Positions 18,950 through 30,079 of a stretch of DNA of 64,000 nt are shown piece after piece. Under the pieces are notes generated by a model. That model saw nothing but the letters and a program-made list of their open reading frames with translations. It was not told where the DNA came from and ran no database searches. The translations under genes and the position numbers were made by a program. Positions within the stretch are counted from its first letter, which is position 1; each line of letters begins with the position of its first letter. The stretch lies in contig NZ_CP010899.1 of NCBI RefSeq assembly GCF_001274875.1, forward strand, positions 1,302,001 to 1,366,000. Direction: 5' to 3'. This DNA is from Spiroplasma kunkelii CR2-3x. Its GTDB lineage: Bacteria > Bacillota_I > Bacilli_A > Mycoplasmatales > Mycoplasmataceae.

Positions 18950-19068
18950 ATATATTGTTCCTTTTTATTGTTTTATATATAATTGATTTTATCATATATT
19001 AATTATATATCAATTATTCGTATTAAATATTAAAAATTTTATAAGTTAATGAAAGGTATATAAATGTT

Positions 19069-20016
19069 ATGTATAGTCATTTAAGTTTTATGGATAAGGT
19101 TAAATTAGAACAATTATTATTATTATTAAAAATTTTTTTAAAAAAGAATGGTAAACAAAATATTTCTGTAATTACTAAATGTTTGAATAGACATCGTAGT
19201 ATTATTTTACGAGAAATTAAAAATTTTAAAAATATTGATGAATATAGTGCTTATAAGTCAGATAAAATGTATTATAAGAAAAGAAAAAACAATAATAAAA
19301 GATGTAAATTTATGGAAGAGCAGATTAATTTTATGAAAATTAGACTTAATAAATATCGTGATTCTCCGAGAGAATTTATTTATCGTTATTTTTTAAAATA
19401 AAACATTGTATAAATGAATTTGTTTGGGTTTTTATGGATTTTTAAAACAAAATTTACGATATCGTGATAAAAAATTTAAAACAAAAGGAAAAAAAGATAA
19501 TCGTGGTAAATTAACTGATTTTAAGTCAATTTGAGATATTGAAAATAAAGTTTCTAACGTTTGATGATTTGAAATGGATACAGTCGTTGGAAAAAACCAC
19601 CTATCTAGTAATTTGGTTTTAGTAGAACAATCAAGTAAAAATTATTTTGTAATGAAATTAAAAAATCATACTGCTAGGGAAGTTGAAAAAAGTTTAAAGA
19701 TATTGTTATAAACAATAATTTAATTGGGAAAATTAAAGGCGTAATAACTGACAGAAAAAAGAATTTAGTGAATGACTATAAATGGAAATATTTGCTGAAA
19801 CACAAGTATATTTTTGTAATGCTGGTAAACCTCGTCAAAAACCTTTAATTGAAAATATAAATGGTGAGTTTAGAAAATTATTTCCTCTTGGAACTGATTT
19901 TAATAATATTAGTCAACAAAAAAATAAATTGAGTAGTTAATAATGTAATAAATGATAAACTCCGGCCATGTTTAAATTGAATAAGTTCTAAAGAAATGTT
20001 TTTGCAAAATATATAA
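19069..20016 (+). pseudogene. IS30-family transposase, decayed
   Basis: The first 110 codons are open and carry the IS30 N-terminal helix-turn-helix (NISVITKCLNRHRSIILREIK). After TAA 19399 the rest can be followed only by changing frame: FEMDTVVGKNH (catalytic Asp), VITDRKKEF (second Asp region), YFCNAGKPRQK and ENINGEFRK (catalytic Glu). The same family occurs as the transposase of SpV1-type phages. The element's right end continues to about 20110. Confidence 0.85.
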
Positions 20017-20028
20017 ACAATAAATATT

Positions 20029-20108
20029 TAAAAATGTATATTAAATTATAAAATATGTAATTAATATATTATTTAATTAATAAAGATTTGTTGTACTTAA
20101 TTTTACAT
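20029..20108 (+). mobile_element. Right end of the IS30-type element
   Basis: The sequence around AATAAAGATTTGTTG followed by TTTTACATAATT recurs at 29320-29363 and, more divergent, at 55935-55976, each time just behind IS30 transposase or its remnants. It is taken as the common right terminus. Confidence 0.55.
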
Positions 20109-20111
20109 AAT

Positions 20112-20933
20112 TTATTTTTTAAAATATTTATTAATTGCTTTTGCTACTCCTGAACGACGATAATGGGCAGTTGTATCATCAGAAATATTTTTAATATCCG
20201 CTTTAGCATTTCCCATCGCAATTCCAACGCCAGCTCATTTTAACATTTCATAATCATTTGAACCATCACCCATCGCAATAATTTCTGATGGTTGAATATT
20301 ATATATTTTAGAAATATATTCTAAAGCATATTTTTTGTCACTATCCTTTGGACTAATTTCTAAATTTAAACTTTGATTTGGCAAATATGACCAATCAAAA
20401 ATATTAAATTCATATTTTACTAAAAGTTTTGCTTTAAATTTTAGAACATTCTCTTTTTTACCACTAACAACAAACTTGTAAGCTTGGTCATGTAAAGTAG
20501 TAGGATCATATACTAATATTCTTTTTCGTTTTGTGTGAAAACTCATTCATTTAGTCATCAAACTATGCTTAGTATTAACATAAGCAAAATGTTTATTCTT
20601 AACGGAATATGATCATAATTGAATTTTACACTTATTAGCAAGATAAAAAACATTTATTAATTCATTATTAGAAAAAAAATTTTGTTGAAGAATTTTTTCT
20701 TTCGCAAAATCATAAATTATGCCACCATTAAAACCAATTACTGGCATTTTATTTTCAATAATGCCTAATTTTTTTGCAACTTTTCTAATAGCACCAATAC
20801 TACGCCCAGTTGCAATAATCACTTTAATCCCATTTGCCAATGCTCACTTAATTGCTGCAACATTTTGCTTTGAAATTCGATTTCTCCTTGCTGTTGTACC
20901 ATCCAAATCAAGAGCAATTAACTTATATTTCAT
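20112..20933 (-). CDS. HAD-family phosphatase, Cof type
   Basis: 273 residues. Motif I LDLDGT (residues about 8-13), motif II with ATGRS, and motif IV GDGSNDYEML near the end mark a Cof-type HAD hydrolase with a C2 cap, which dephosphorylates sugar phosphates or flavin precursors. Substrate cannot be read from sequence. Three UGA-Trp codons. The gene begins 43 bases after metK ends on the same strand and is probably transcribed with it. Confidence 0.9.
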
Positions 20934-20976
20934 TAGTTTTTCTCCTCTTATTCTTTTTGTTAATTATATCTAAAAA

Positions 20977-22128
20977 TTAAACATATGGTAAATATTTTAT
21001 TAAACTTTGAACTTTATCTAATCTTTCTCATGGTAGTTCAGTATGGTAACGACCAAAATGCCCATAAGTTGCCGTTTGTTGATAAATTGGTTTTTGTAAA
21101 TCTAACGTTTTAATCATTGCTTGGGGGCGAAAATCAAAATTTTTTTTAATCGCCTTCAATATAATATCATTTGCAACAAAATTAGTTCCAAATGTTTCAA
21201 CAAAAATTGAAATCGGTTCAGCAACTCCAATCGCATAAGATAATTGAATCTCACATCGTTCAGTTAATCCTGCCGCAACAATATTCTTTGCAACATAACG
21301 AGCCATATATGCTGCTGAACGATCAACTTTTGTTCCATCTTTTCCCGAAAAAGCACCACCACCATGCCGTGCATAGCCACCATATGTATCAACAATAATT
21401 TTTCGCCCTGTTAACCCAGCGTCACCTTTTGCTCCACCAATTACAAATCGACCAGTTGGATTAATTAAAACTTTAAAATCTAAATTCATTTTAAATTCTT
21501 GCACAACTGGTTCCATAATTTTCGTAATAACAAAGTGTTTAAATTTAGCTTCATCAATATCTTCATCATGCTGAATTGACATTAAGATTGTATCAATATA
21601 AATATGTTTAGCATTTGTTATGTCTAACGTTACTTGTGATTTCATATCTGGTCGTGCCCCAATAAACATTCCTTTTTTACGAAGCATACTTGCTCGCTTT
21701 ACTAAAGCATGAGCAATAGAAATTGCTAACGGCATATAATTATCTGATTCATTTGTTGCATAACCAAACATAATTCCTTGGTCACCAGCTCCAGCATTAT
21801 CAACACCAAGTGAAATATCTGGTGATTGTGTTTTAACTAATATTTCAACTTCACAAGTTTGTCAATCAATTCCACATTCTGCATCATTATAACCAATTTC
21901 TTTTAATACTTTACGTGCTACATTGGCATAATCAACTTTTGCTTTTGTTGTAATCTCACCACCAATAATAACCCGGTTTATTGTAATAAAGCATTCACAT
22001 GCTACCCGTGATAAGGGATCTTCTTTTAAGCATGCGTCTAAAACAGCATCTGAAATTTGATCACAAATCTTATCAGGATGCCCTTCTGATACTGATTCTG
22101 ATGTAAATAAAATTCGCTCTTTTCTCAT
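20977..22128 (-). CDS. metK: S-adenosylmethionine synthetase
   Basis: Makes S-adenosylmethionine from methionine and ATP. The 383-residue product has GHPDK (residues 16-20), the [17 protein letters not shown] loop and the GGGAFSGKD phosphate-binding motif, all family hallmarks. Two UGA-Trp codons, one of them in the conserved Gly-Ile-Asp-Trp-Gln region. Expression is probably controlled by the SAM-I riboswitch and terminator directly upstream. Confidence 0.97.
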
Positions 22129-22147
22129 CTTTTTTCTTCTCCTTAAT

Positions 22148-22179
22148 CATAAATAAAACCACATCAGAATAATGTGGCA
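22148..22179 (-). terminator. Attenuator terminator in the metK leader
   Basis: CCACAT (22159-22164) and ATGTGG (22172-22177) form a stem followed on the minus strand by TTTTATTTAT, 20-30 bases before the metK start. It is the likely output switch of the riboswitch. Confidence 0.75.
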
Positions 22180-22235
22180 TTAATAACAATATGTTTACAT
22201 ATAAATTAATAGTTAAGTTCTATTCAATAACTAAT

Positions 22236-22345
22236 AAATCTTATTGGTAGCATATCATTTTGCCCTGCTAAAAGCACCTTCTAGTTAAATATAGGGTTGC
22301 TAGTGGATCATTGCTTAGCGTACTAACCACTTCTGAATAAGTTTT
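22236..22345 (-). promoter_or_regulatory. SAM-I (S-box) riboswitch controlling metK
   Basis: On the minus strand the leader has the S-box core: GATCCACTAGCAACCC followed by AGAAGGTGCT. P1 is closed by CTTATT (22336-22341) and AATAAG (22240-22245); P2 by AGTGG and CCACT. When SAM is bound the downstream hairpin should form and stop transcription of metK and the HAD gene. Core motifs are seen directly; the switching mechanism is known for the family. Confidence 0.85.
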
Positions 22346-22400
22346 ATGTTGTTACTTGACAATGACAACAAGTATATTATAACTTAAAAATTAGTTAATT

Positions 22401-23339
22401 TTAATTTAAATTAATTATTTCGGTAAGAATTTCAACACTAATATTTTGATTAGTGAATAAATAATGTTTTGCTGTTTCAATTTTTTTTATTTTAACTGGT
22501 CTATTATTAATTAAAGTTACTTGTTTTGTATCATAAAATTTATCAACCTCTGCTTGTAATATTAAAGTTTTTACTTTAAGATTATTAATTTGTTTTACTA
22601 TCTTTTTATTAAGATAATTAAATTGTAAAATTTGATTTAAAAAATAAGTTTGTTCTTTTTCCATCATTAAAGTACTATAATCTTCATTTTGACTTAAAAG
22701 TTGATAATCAATATGAATTTTAAGAGTTTTGTTTAAATTAAATAAAAAACCAAATCCAATCCCAATTTTGCTAATCATTGAAAATCTTATTCCATTTAAA
22801 TTTGTAATTGGATTAACAAAAACAATTTTTTCAATTAATGGTTTTTGTTTCAATAATAAATTAATTAAACCACATGAAAATCCTTCTAATAATAAAATAA
22901 TTCTTTGTTGTTCATATTTATTTTTTAATGCTGTAATTACGTCAATAATATCATTCACTAAAACTCCAACATTTTTAATACTAGTTGGCACATTATCTCC
23001 GACATTGCGTTGATTAAAAGCAATTACTGAAACTTTATTCTTAGCTAATATTTCATTATTAATTAAACCAGTAAAATTTTCCTTACTACCATATAAATCA
23101 TGAACTGCTAAAATAATATCCCGACCATTTTTATCAATTGTTCCTAATGTTGATAATTCATATTGATCAGAAGTAATAAAGTATTTATGTTCGATATATT
23201 CCGGTAATTGAATTTCTCATCGTTTTGTTTTCTTGTTTAAAAGACGATAACAACGTAGAAAAAAATAACAACACAAAAAAATTCCTAAAATACTACAAAC
23301 AACAATAATTATTACATTTGTTTTAATTAAACTAGTCAT
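22401..23339 (-). CDS. Alpha/beta hydrolase with membrane anchor
   Basis: 312 residues. An N-terminal hydrophobic segment (about residues 9-30) anchors it, leaving the catalytic domain on the cytoplasmic or outer face. The nucleophile elbow G-F-S-C-G lies near residue 150, and a late Asp-Lys-Phe and a histidine in KHYLF could complete the triad. The substrate is unknown; lysophospholipase-like or esterase-like activity is typical of such proteins. It is last in the ftsY-ylxM-ymdB series. Confidence 0.75.
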
Positions 23340-23355
23340 TTAAGTTACTCCTTTA

Positions 23356-24156
23356 TTATCCTAAAAAATCAGTTTCATTTTCTGGATGAATTAAAATTCG
23401 TTCAACTTTTACTGCTTGGTTAGTTTTATCATCTACTTGTAATCATACCGCTGAAAAAATTAATTTATCATTTTCAGCTGCTGGTTCAAAACGCACTGGT
23501 AAACCAGTTTTTTCCTTAAGAATAATTTCTTCTGGATTTGCCCCAATAATTGAATTATAACTACCACACATACCAACATCGGTAATATATGCTGTTCCTT
23601 TTGGCAATATTCGATTATCTGCTGTTTGAACATGAGTGTGCGTTCCAAAAAAACCAGTAATAATACCATCATAATTCCAAGCAAAAGCTAATTTTTCTGC
23701 ACTAGCTTCGGCATGAAAATCAACAAAATGAAGATCACTATCATTATTATTAATAATTTCTTCAAAAATTGTGTATGGATTATCTACTGGGTCCATAAAA
23801 CTACGACCTATTAAATTAGTCACACGAATCTTTTTATTATTAATATTAATAACAACTGTGCCTTTACCAGGTGTAAACGAATTCATATTTGCTGGTTTTA
23901 ATAAATTATTTACTTCTTCAATATAATTTAAAACTTCTGGATTACGAAAAATATGATTTCCGGAAGTAATAATATTAATCCCCATTTCTTTTAATTCATT
24001 ATAATGATGCTTTGATAAAGATTTCCCATGGGTAGTATTTTCACCATTTGCAATAATTAAATCAAGCTTATATTTTTTTATTATTTGTGGCAAATATTTA
24101 TTAACAGCTGTCCGTCCAGCTTGTGCATAAATATCACCAATCATTAAAATATTCAT
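23356..24156 (-). CDS. ymdB: YmdB-family metallophosphoesterase
   Basis: 266 residues. The conserved metal-binding set is present: Asp-8 (MIGDIY), NGEN at 37-40, GNH at 66-68, DFHAEAS and GTHTHVQTAD. In Bacillus, YmdB hydrolyses 2',3'-cyclic phosphates and affects gene expression, usually encoded near rny. Here it follows ylxM by 12 bases. One UGA-Trp lies near the C-terminus. Confidence 0.92.
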
Positions 24157-24168
24157 TTTATTTTCTCC

Positions 24169-24489
24169 TTAATCACTATCAATTTTTTTTAATTTTTTTA
24201 TTAATCCAGCACATTCCTTAATATTTTTAAATTCTTGATAAATGATATCTCGCTGATGTTGCTTATAACCTAATTTTAAGTTATTTTCAAATTTATGCAA
24301 AGCATTTGTAATTTTTACCAATGAATCATAAACAGCATTACGCGAAACATTTTTTAAACCTGCAATTTCACTTAATGAATAATCATCAAAAAAATATAAT
24401 TCAAAATATTTTATTTGCTTTGTTGTTAATAATTTCCAATATAATTCATATAAAAGAATTAACTCATTTGAGTTTGCCAAATCTTTCAT
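24169..24489 (-). CDS. ylxM: YlxM (UPF0122) helix-turn-helix protein
   Basis: 106 residues starting near LYELYWKLLTTKQ, with a sigma-70 region-4-like helix-turn-helix (YSLSEIAGLKNVSRNAVYDS). YlxM is a small protein linked to the signal recognition particle genes and activates the GTPase in some Firmicutes. Its ATG overlaps the ftsY stop by one base, so translation is coupled. Confidence 0.93.
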   Translation of the reverse strand: MKDLANSNELILLYELYWKLLTTKQIKYFELYFFDDYSLSEIAGLKNVSRNAVYDSLVKITNALHKFENNLKLGYKQHQRDIIYQEFKNIKECAGLIKKLKKIDSD

Positions 24490-25475
24490 TATTCTATTTC
24501 CACTTCATCCTTGTTAAATAAATCTTTGGTTAAATTATAAATATATTGCTCAATATCAAATTCTTGTAAATCAGTTGGTTGCTCACCCAAACCAATTAAC
24601 TTAACGGGAATTTTTAATTGGTCCTTAATTGCTAAAACAACGCCTCCTTTAGCCGTACCATCCATTTTTGTTAAAACAATCCCACTAACATCTGTTACCT
24701 CCGAAAAATTCTTTGCTTGTAAAATACCATTTTGACCAGTAACCGCATCAATTACTAATAAGGTTTCATGTGGAGCATCGGGAATTTCTCGTTGAATAAT
24801 ACGATTAATTTTATTTAATTCATTCATTAAATTAACTTTATTTTGTAAACGTCCCGCTGTATCAATAATAATAATATCAACTTGTTCTTTTTTTCCTTTA
24901 ACTAATCCATCATAAATAACACTAGCTGGATCTTGCCCTTCTTTTAACGGTTTAACAATATTAACATTTAAACGTTCTGCTCATTGGTTTAATTGTTCAA
25001 CCGCCCCTGCCCGAAAAGTATCACCAGCAACTAATAGGACCTTTTTCTTTTGATCAAGAAATTGTTTTGTTAATTTAGCAATAGTTGTTGTCTTACCGGC
25101 ACCATTAACACCAACCATCAAAATAACATTTAAGCGCTGGTCTTTAATATTTAATTTATTTTGTTTACTTTTTGGATCATTATATAAATCCATAATTACT
25201 TCAACCAAATAATCATTTGTGTCCTCAATGCTTCAATCTTTTCGTACTTTTTTACGAATTTGATTAATAATTTGTAAAACCATATTCATTCCCATATCAC
25301 TTGCAATTAAAATTTCTTCTAATTCTTCTAAGTATTGATCATCATATTCTTTATACTTATGTGCTAATTTTTTAATATCATTAGAAAAGGTTAAACGTGT
25401 TTTACGTAACGCCTTTTCTAATTTAATCTGTTTTTTTTCTTCACGTTTTGCTTTTAATTTTTGAAAAAAAACCAT
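24489..25475 (-). CDS. ftsY: Signal recognition particle receptor FtsY
   Basis: The 328-residue SRP receptor GTPase delivers ribosomes making membrane proteins to the Sec channel. A basic N-terminus is followed by the helical N domain and the G domain with [25 protein letters not shown] and TKMDG motifs. The usual acidic A domain is absent, as in other small-genome bacteria. Two UGA-Trp codons. It heads the ftsY-ylxM-ymdB-hydrolase unit. Confidence 0.96.
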
Positions 25476-25504
25476 TTCTTTCCTTCACCCTATTCTATTG
25501 TTTG

Positions 25505-26521
25505 TTATAATTTCACAACAACTTTAAAAATATCTGTCTCCATAAAAGTTTCATATGCTTTTAACACTTCATTTTTATTAAAAGTTTTTGATACTAAATA
25601 CTTTGGAATAATTTCCTTATTTTCAATTTTTAATACAAGTTCTTTTAAAGTATAACAATTTAAAATTCCGGTATGAATAGTAATATTTTGATTTCATAAT
25701 TGTTGTAAGTTAAAAACAACTGGTTTTTTAAAAACACCAATTGTAATAATTGTACCATTAAAATTAATCATTTGTTGTGCCTGCTCAAAAGTACCCCGGT
25801 CATTACATACACATTCAATTACTAAATCATATTTAATATCAAAAGTATTTAAAGTACTATCATAAATTTTATGCGCCCCCCCCATTTTTTAAAATAATTT
25901 AATTTTTGACTATGATGACCATAAATATCAATTTTTTTATTATATTTATTTAATAACAATAAAATGACTAAACCAATTTTCCCATCACCAATAATAGCAA
26001 TATTATTAATTTGTTTTAAATCAATTTTTTTAATAACATTTTCATATCCTGTTGGTAACACATCGCTTAACATTAAAGCATCAGTTAAATTCATTGTTTT
26101 TGGAATTTTAATAACACTATTTTTCCCATAAGGAACACGAACATATTCAGCATGCGTTCCATTAATTTTAGTTCCCAAAATAAAACCACCATTAGTACAA
26201 TTAGCAAATGCTTTTTGTTTCACATCATTGACAAATATTACAATGAATATTACAGTGATTAACACATCCAATTGCAACGCGATCACCAATTTTAAGTTTT
26301 GTAATATCAGTTTCAATTGCTGTCAATACACCAACTCCTTAATACCCCATAATTGTGTTAGGAACAACACTATTATCATGCCCCGAATATGGACGATAAT
26401 ACGCATGTGAAAAATTAAATTCCTCAATTTTAACAATAATATCTGTTGTTTTTTTAATAATTGGCTCGTTAGTTTCAGTTCATTCAATTTTCTTTTTTCC
26501 TTGAAAAATTAATGCTTGCAT
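25505..26521 (-). pseudogene. Zinc-type alcohol dehydrogenase, three lesions
   Basis: The pieces span a normal MDR alcohol dehydrogenase (about 338 codons): start MQALIFQGKKKIEW, the GDRVAIG and CNICQWC zinc-site region, and the nucleotide-binding AIIGDGKIGL. Three lesions break it: an in-frame TAA in the GYxGVGV motif near 26340, one extra A in an A5 run near 26218, and a G8 run at 25876-25883 where nine G would restore the frame. A two-cysteine structural zinc loop is still visible. Confidence 0.85.
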
Positions 26522-26621
26522 TTTATTCCACTTCACTTTCTACTTATGATTATACCGAAATAATCATGATGTTAAACAAAAAAGAATAAAACTAAATAAC
26601 TTTAACCTAATTATTTTGATC

Positions 26622-27380
26622 TTATTCTTCAACTTGCAAGGTACCTCGTTCAATTTTTCCTGCAACATTAGGATCAATTAAATCCGTAAATAAACGTTGA
26701 CGAGGTGTTCTTAAATTAAAATATTGACGTGAATTTTTTCGAATTAGTTCTTGATTATCATCAGTTAAATTCATAAAAACCCATGCATCAGTACAAACTG
26801 GTAAATTATTAAACATAATAACTTCTGCAGCATATGTTTCTGCTAATTGCACACTATCTTTAATATCTTCATCAAATGGAACAATAAAACTCTCTTCTAA
26901 ATCGTTAATTCTTTCAATTGATGGATCATTCGCAATTCCAATGCCAATTCTAACCTCACGGACAGCTTGATATTTTTCATATAATGTATAATTAATAATT
27001 TTAATAGTTGTATTAATATAATTAGCAATTTCAATTAAATAATTTAAATCCCCATCATCTTCGTATAATGCCAAATAAATATTTTCATGGCGATGAATTC
27101 CAATAATATTTTCAGCCATTTTTAAAGAATTTAAAATAGTTTCTTCTAAACTATTTATAATTCATTGATAAGTATTTTTATCATATGCTTTTTTAATTTC
27201 TTTTTCATTAATAAAACGAAAAACAACTGATGAAACAGATTGACTTTTATCTTCTTTTAAATAAAAAGGTGGTAATTGTAAATTTGATAATGCCACACGA
27301 TTGCGATATTCATCAAGTCTGTTTTTACTATAAACATATTCTTTTAATATTTCAATCGTTTGTTGCGGTTCTCACTTCAT
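26622..27380 (-). CDS. Conserved-looking protein of unknown function, 252 aa
   Basis: A full frame through two UGA-Trp codons from MKWEPQQTIEILKEYV to KIERGTLQVEE. It is acidic and soluble, with no signal or membrane segment. The first 85 residues are helical and charged; the rest looks like mixed alpha/beta. No motif that I recognise. It stands alone between the dead dehydrogenase and an accessory stretch. Confidence 0.7.
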
Positions 27381-27558
27381 ATTGGTTACCTCTTATTATA
27401 AATTAATTAAGTTAATTATATCATAAAAAGCCCTAAATTAAAGTCAATTATTAGGTTATAGTTTAAAAAACATAACCTTTAAAATCTTTAAAATAAATTT
27501 AGAAGGAATAACATAATACCAACCATTATTTTAAAGTTAACTTTAGTAAGAACATAAT

Positions 27559-28260
27559 TTAATTAGATATATGATAATTATATTTATTTTTCAATGTATA
27601 ATAAAAATTAGAAATAGATGTTGTCACATCATTGCTTAATTTTTTATTTTTAATTTTTCCTTCTCATTCTTTAATCATATTGTTATTAACTTCTTTTAAA
27701 AAGTGCTTTTACAAAAAGAATAAATTGGTCTGAATTATTATTTTTTTCAACAAGGTTTAAGGCAAGACTTCAATCAATTCTATTTAATATTCATTTTCAT
27801 ATTTTTTCACTACGGTCAACAGATAACCGGATTATCAACGCCATTTTAATAAATAATACTTGATACTATTTTGAAGCTTTTTTCAAAAATTTAAACATTT
27901 TTTTAACTTGTATTTAATATTTAAAATTTTGAAAAAATAAAAGTGTTCTTTAAAATTTTCTGGTTTTTTGCTTTCTACTTTTTCTTGTTCAAGTTCAGCA
28001 AAATTTTTTTTACTATTATTAAATATTTCATGTTTTAAACTAAAAATATTATTTAATAGTTTTTTAACAAAATTATTTGGCAATTGTTTAGAGAATGTTC
28101 TTTTTTTTTCTATCTTCTTTTGATTATTAATTTTCTTATTCTTTAATAATGTCCAGTAATCAAATACTATATCATAAAATTAATTTTTAATAAATCCATT
28201 AATAAATTTTGCTTGTAATTTTTCTTTATCTTTATAAGTAATAATTTTTCTCCTAAACAT
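27559..28260 (-). pseudogene. Decayed basic protein, unknown
   Basis: From ATG 28260 (MFRRKIITYKDKEKLQAKF) the frame meets a TAA near 28180, recovers for about 110 codons (PNNFVKKLLNNIFSLKHEIF), then is broken again near 27825 and 27705. The ending (WEGKIKNKKLSNDVTTSISN) is readable to TAA 27559. The family is not recognised. Lys/Asn richness and repeated damage point to accessory, possibly plasmid- or phage-derived DNA. Confidence 0.4.
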
Positions 28261-28299
28261 TATTATTTTTATATGACTTTTTTATTTTAAAAGCATCTT

Positions 28300-28608
28300 T
28301 TAACTAATATCAGGTTCATTGGAGTTTGTTATTTCAACTTCCATTCTTTCATATGATTGATCTTTATTACTTTGGTTAAATAATTTTATAAAACCATTAA
28401 TTGCATTGTCAATTGTGGAAAATATTTTGTTTATTAGAATTTCCATTATTCTTGAATGATTTTCTATTAACTTTTTATGTATTTCATCAATTTTTACTTC
28501 ATTTAGTTGATTATTTTTATTAGCAATAAAATTAAATATTGAAGAAATAATTATACTTATGAATGATAACGAAGCAACAATAACGGTAACTATTTTTTCC
28601 ATATTCAT
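28300..28608 (-). CDS. Small membrane-anchored protein, 102 aa
   Basis: N-terminal membrane segment (residues 8-28, VIVASLSFISIIISSIF), then a soluble helical part that may form a coiled coil (NEVKIDEIHKKLIENHSRIM) and an acidic tail. No UGA and no internal stop. Unknown function; lies in accessory DNA beside an insertion-sequence remnant. Confidence 0.5.
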   Translation of the reverse strand: MNMEKIVTVIVASLSFISIIISSIFNFIANKNNQLNEVKIDEIHKKLIENHSRIMEILINKIFSTIDNAINGFIKLFNQSNKDQSYERMEVEITNSNEPDIS

Positions 28609-28712
28609 TTTTACTTCATCTCTTATTTATACTTTTATTATAACTTATAACAGTTTTACACTCATATATTAACTAAAAAATAATATATTTCCTTATTATT
28701 AATAATATTTAT

Positions 28713-28970
28713 GCATTTTTTAATCGAAGTGCAACAGATAAAAATATTTTACATCAAACAACACCTGTTCGTTCTCCGCAGTCAAATGGTAAAATTGAAA
28801 GATTTCATCAAAATTATAGTAAATTATTTGTATTTGAAGAAAAAATATTGGATGCAGTTGGTTTACAAAATAAAATAAATGATTACTATTATTTTTATAA
28901 TTTTGAAAGAATGCATAAATCTTTGAATTTTCAGACACCATTTCAATTTTTAACTAATTTAACTAAATAA
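28713..28970 (+). pseudogene. IS3/IS481-type transposase, C-terminal fragment
   Basis: About 85 codons without a start carry the integrase-core ending: TPVRSPQSNGKIERFHQNY, with the catalytic Glu in KIERFH, and MHKSLNFQTPFQFL. This is characteristic of IS3/IS481-type DDE transposases and differs from the IS30 copies nearby. The N-terminal two thirds are absent. The GTGTCAATTTT sequence near 29016 could be the element's end. Confidence 0.7.
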
Positions 28971-29127
28971 TTTTAAATTTATAAAGTTTTATTTAAAATA
29001 TTTTTCAGTGTGTCAATTTTATAATTTTTATTTATATATGTATTATTTTTAATAATGTTTTTATATTTTAAATTATATATTTTATTATTTTTTCTTGTTT
29101 TGTTGCAATCTCCAAAATGTATGTGGT

Positions 29128-29363
29128 ATACTACAAAATATTTAAAAATGTATATTAAATTATCAAATATGTCATTAAAATAATAAAATATGTATTTATT
29201 AATTAAAATTAATAAATTATTTTTTAGTTTGTTTAAATATTGATAAAATAAAAGAAAAATTAAAATATTTTTAATTTTTTTAAATTTATAGTTGATTTTT
29301 ATAATTTTTATTATATTATTTAATTAATAAAGATTTGTTGCACTTCATTTTACATAATTCATT
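29128..29363 (+). mobile_element. IS30-type right-end remnant
   Basis: ATTTAAAAATGTATATTAAA at the left and the GATTTGTTG...TTTTACATAATTC terminus at the right match the region behind the IS30 copy at 20 kb; the centre has diverged. No coding sequence remains. Confidence 0.5.
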
Positions 29364-29369
29364 ATATAA

Positions 29370-29630
29370 TTATTTCTTCTTTTGTTTTAATTTTATATAT
29401 AAAATTCCTCCCTTTTCTTTAAAATCATAACTGTCTTAAAAATTGTTTTTTAAAAATAATGAAAATTTATTATTTTGTGCCCCATAATTTTTGGGATTAA
29501 AATCTGGAATTTTTCGAAGTAAATTTTCAATAATTATAGAAAACTGAGTAAACCCATCATTATTTTTATCATTTTATTTAATTATTGAATTTACTACCTC
29601 AATTAATTCTTTTTTACTTTATACTTTTTA
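29370..29630 (-). pseudogene. OST-HTH/LOTUS-like domain fragment
   Basis: On the minus strand, FSIIIENLLRKIPDFNPKNYG and the following YDFKEKGGILYIKLK stretch fit the OST-HTH (LOTUS) fold, which usually sits behind a NYN RNase domain and binds RNA. Two in-frame TAA codons (near 29570 and 29440) and the missing N-terminal part show it is a remnant. Recognition is by motif pattern only. Confidence 0.45.
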
Positions 29631-29634
29631 AAAA

Positions 29635-30066
29635 TTAATATTTCCGACGTAAACGCTCATTATCGCGTTGCTTAATTGTTTCTCGTTTATCATAATTCTT
29701 TTTCCCACGAACTAAAGCAATTTCTAATTTAGCATAATTATTTTTAAGATATAACTTTAATGGTACTAATGTGAAACGTTCTAATTTAATTCTTTGCAAA
29801 ATTTTTTTAATTTCTTTTTTATGCAAAAGTAATTTTCTAGTACGATCAGCATCTAATGCATACAATGTTGAAAATTTATATTTAGCAATTATCATATTGA
29901 TAACAAAGGCCTCATTTTTTCGAATAATAACAAAGGCCTCATTAATTGATACATCATTATTACGAATTGACTTAATCTCACTGCCTGTCAAAACAATACC
30001 AGCTTCATAGGTTTCAATAATTTCATAATTATACCGTGCTTTTTTATTAATTGTAATTGTCAACAT
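29635..30066 (-). CDS. smpB: SsrA-binding protein SmpB
   Basis: Binds tmRNA for rescue of stalled ribosomes. The 143-residue product has the family pattern: [21 protein letters not shown] at the N-terminus, the oligonucleotide-binding barrel, and a basic C-terminal tail ([17 protein letters not shown]). ATG 30066 is chosen over upstream starts because AAGGAG lies 8 bases before it. It begins 13 bases after rnr ends, a pairing common in Firmicutes. Confidence 0.95.
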   Translation of the reverse strand: MLTITINKKARYNYEIIETYEAGIVLTGSEIKSIRNNDVSINEAFVIIRKNEAFVINMIIAKYKFSTLYALDADRTRKLLLHKKEIKKILQRIKLERFTLVPLKLYLKNNYAKLEIALVRGKKNYDKRETIKQRDNERLRRKY

Positions 30067-30079
30067 TAATATCAACTCC

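Noticed and set aside
25876-25883. G8 tract as an active phase-variation switch of the dehydrogenase
   Set aside because: A separate TAA and a second frameshift keep the gene off whatever the tract length.
28720-28941. Minus-strand frame of 73 codons
   Set aside because: It is the reverse of the IS3/IS481-type transposase fragment, whose plus-strand motifs are clear.
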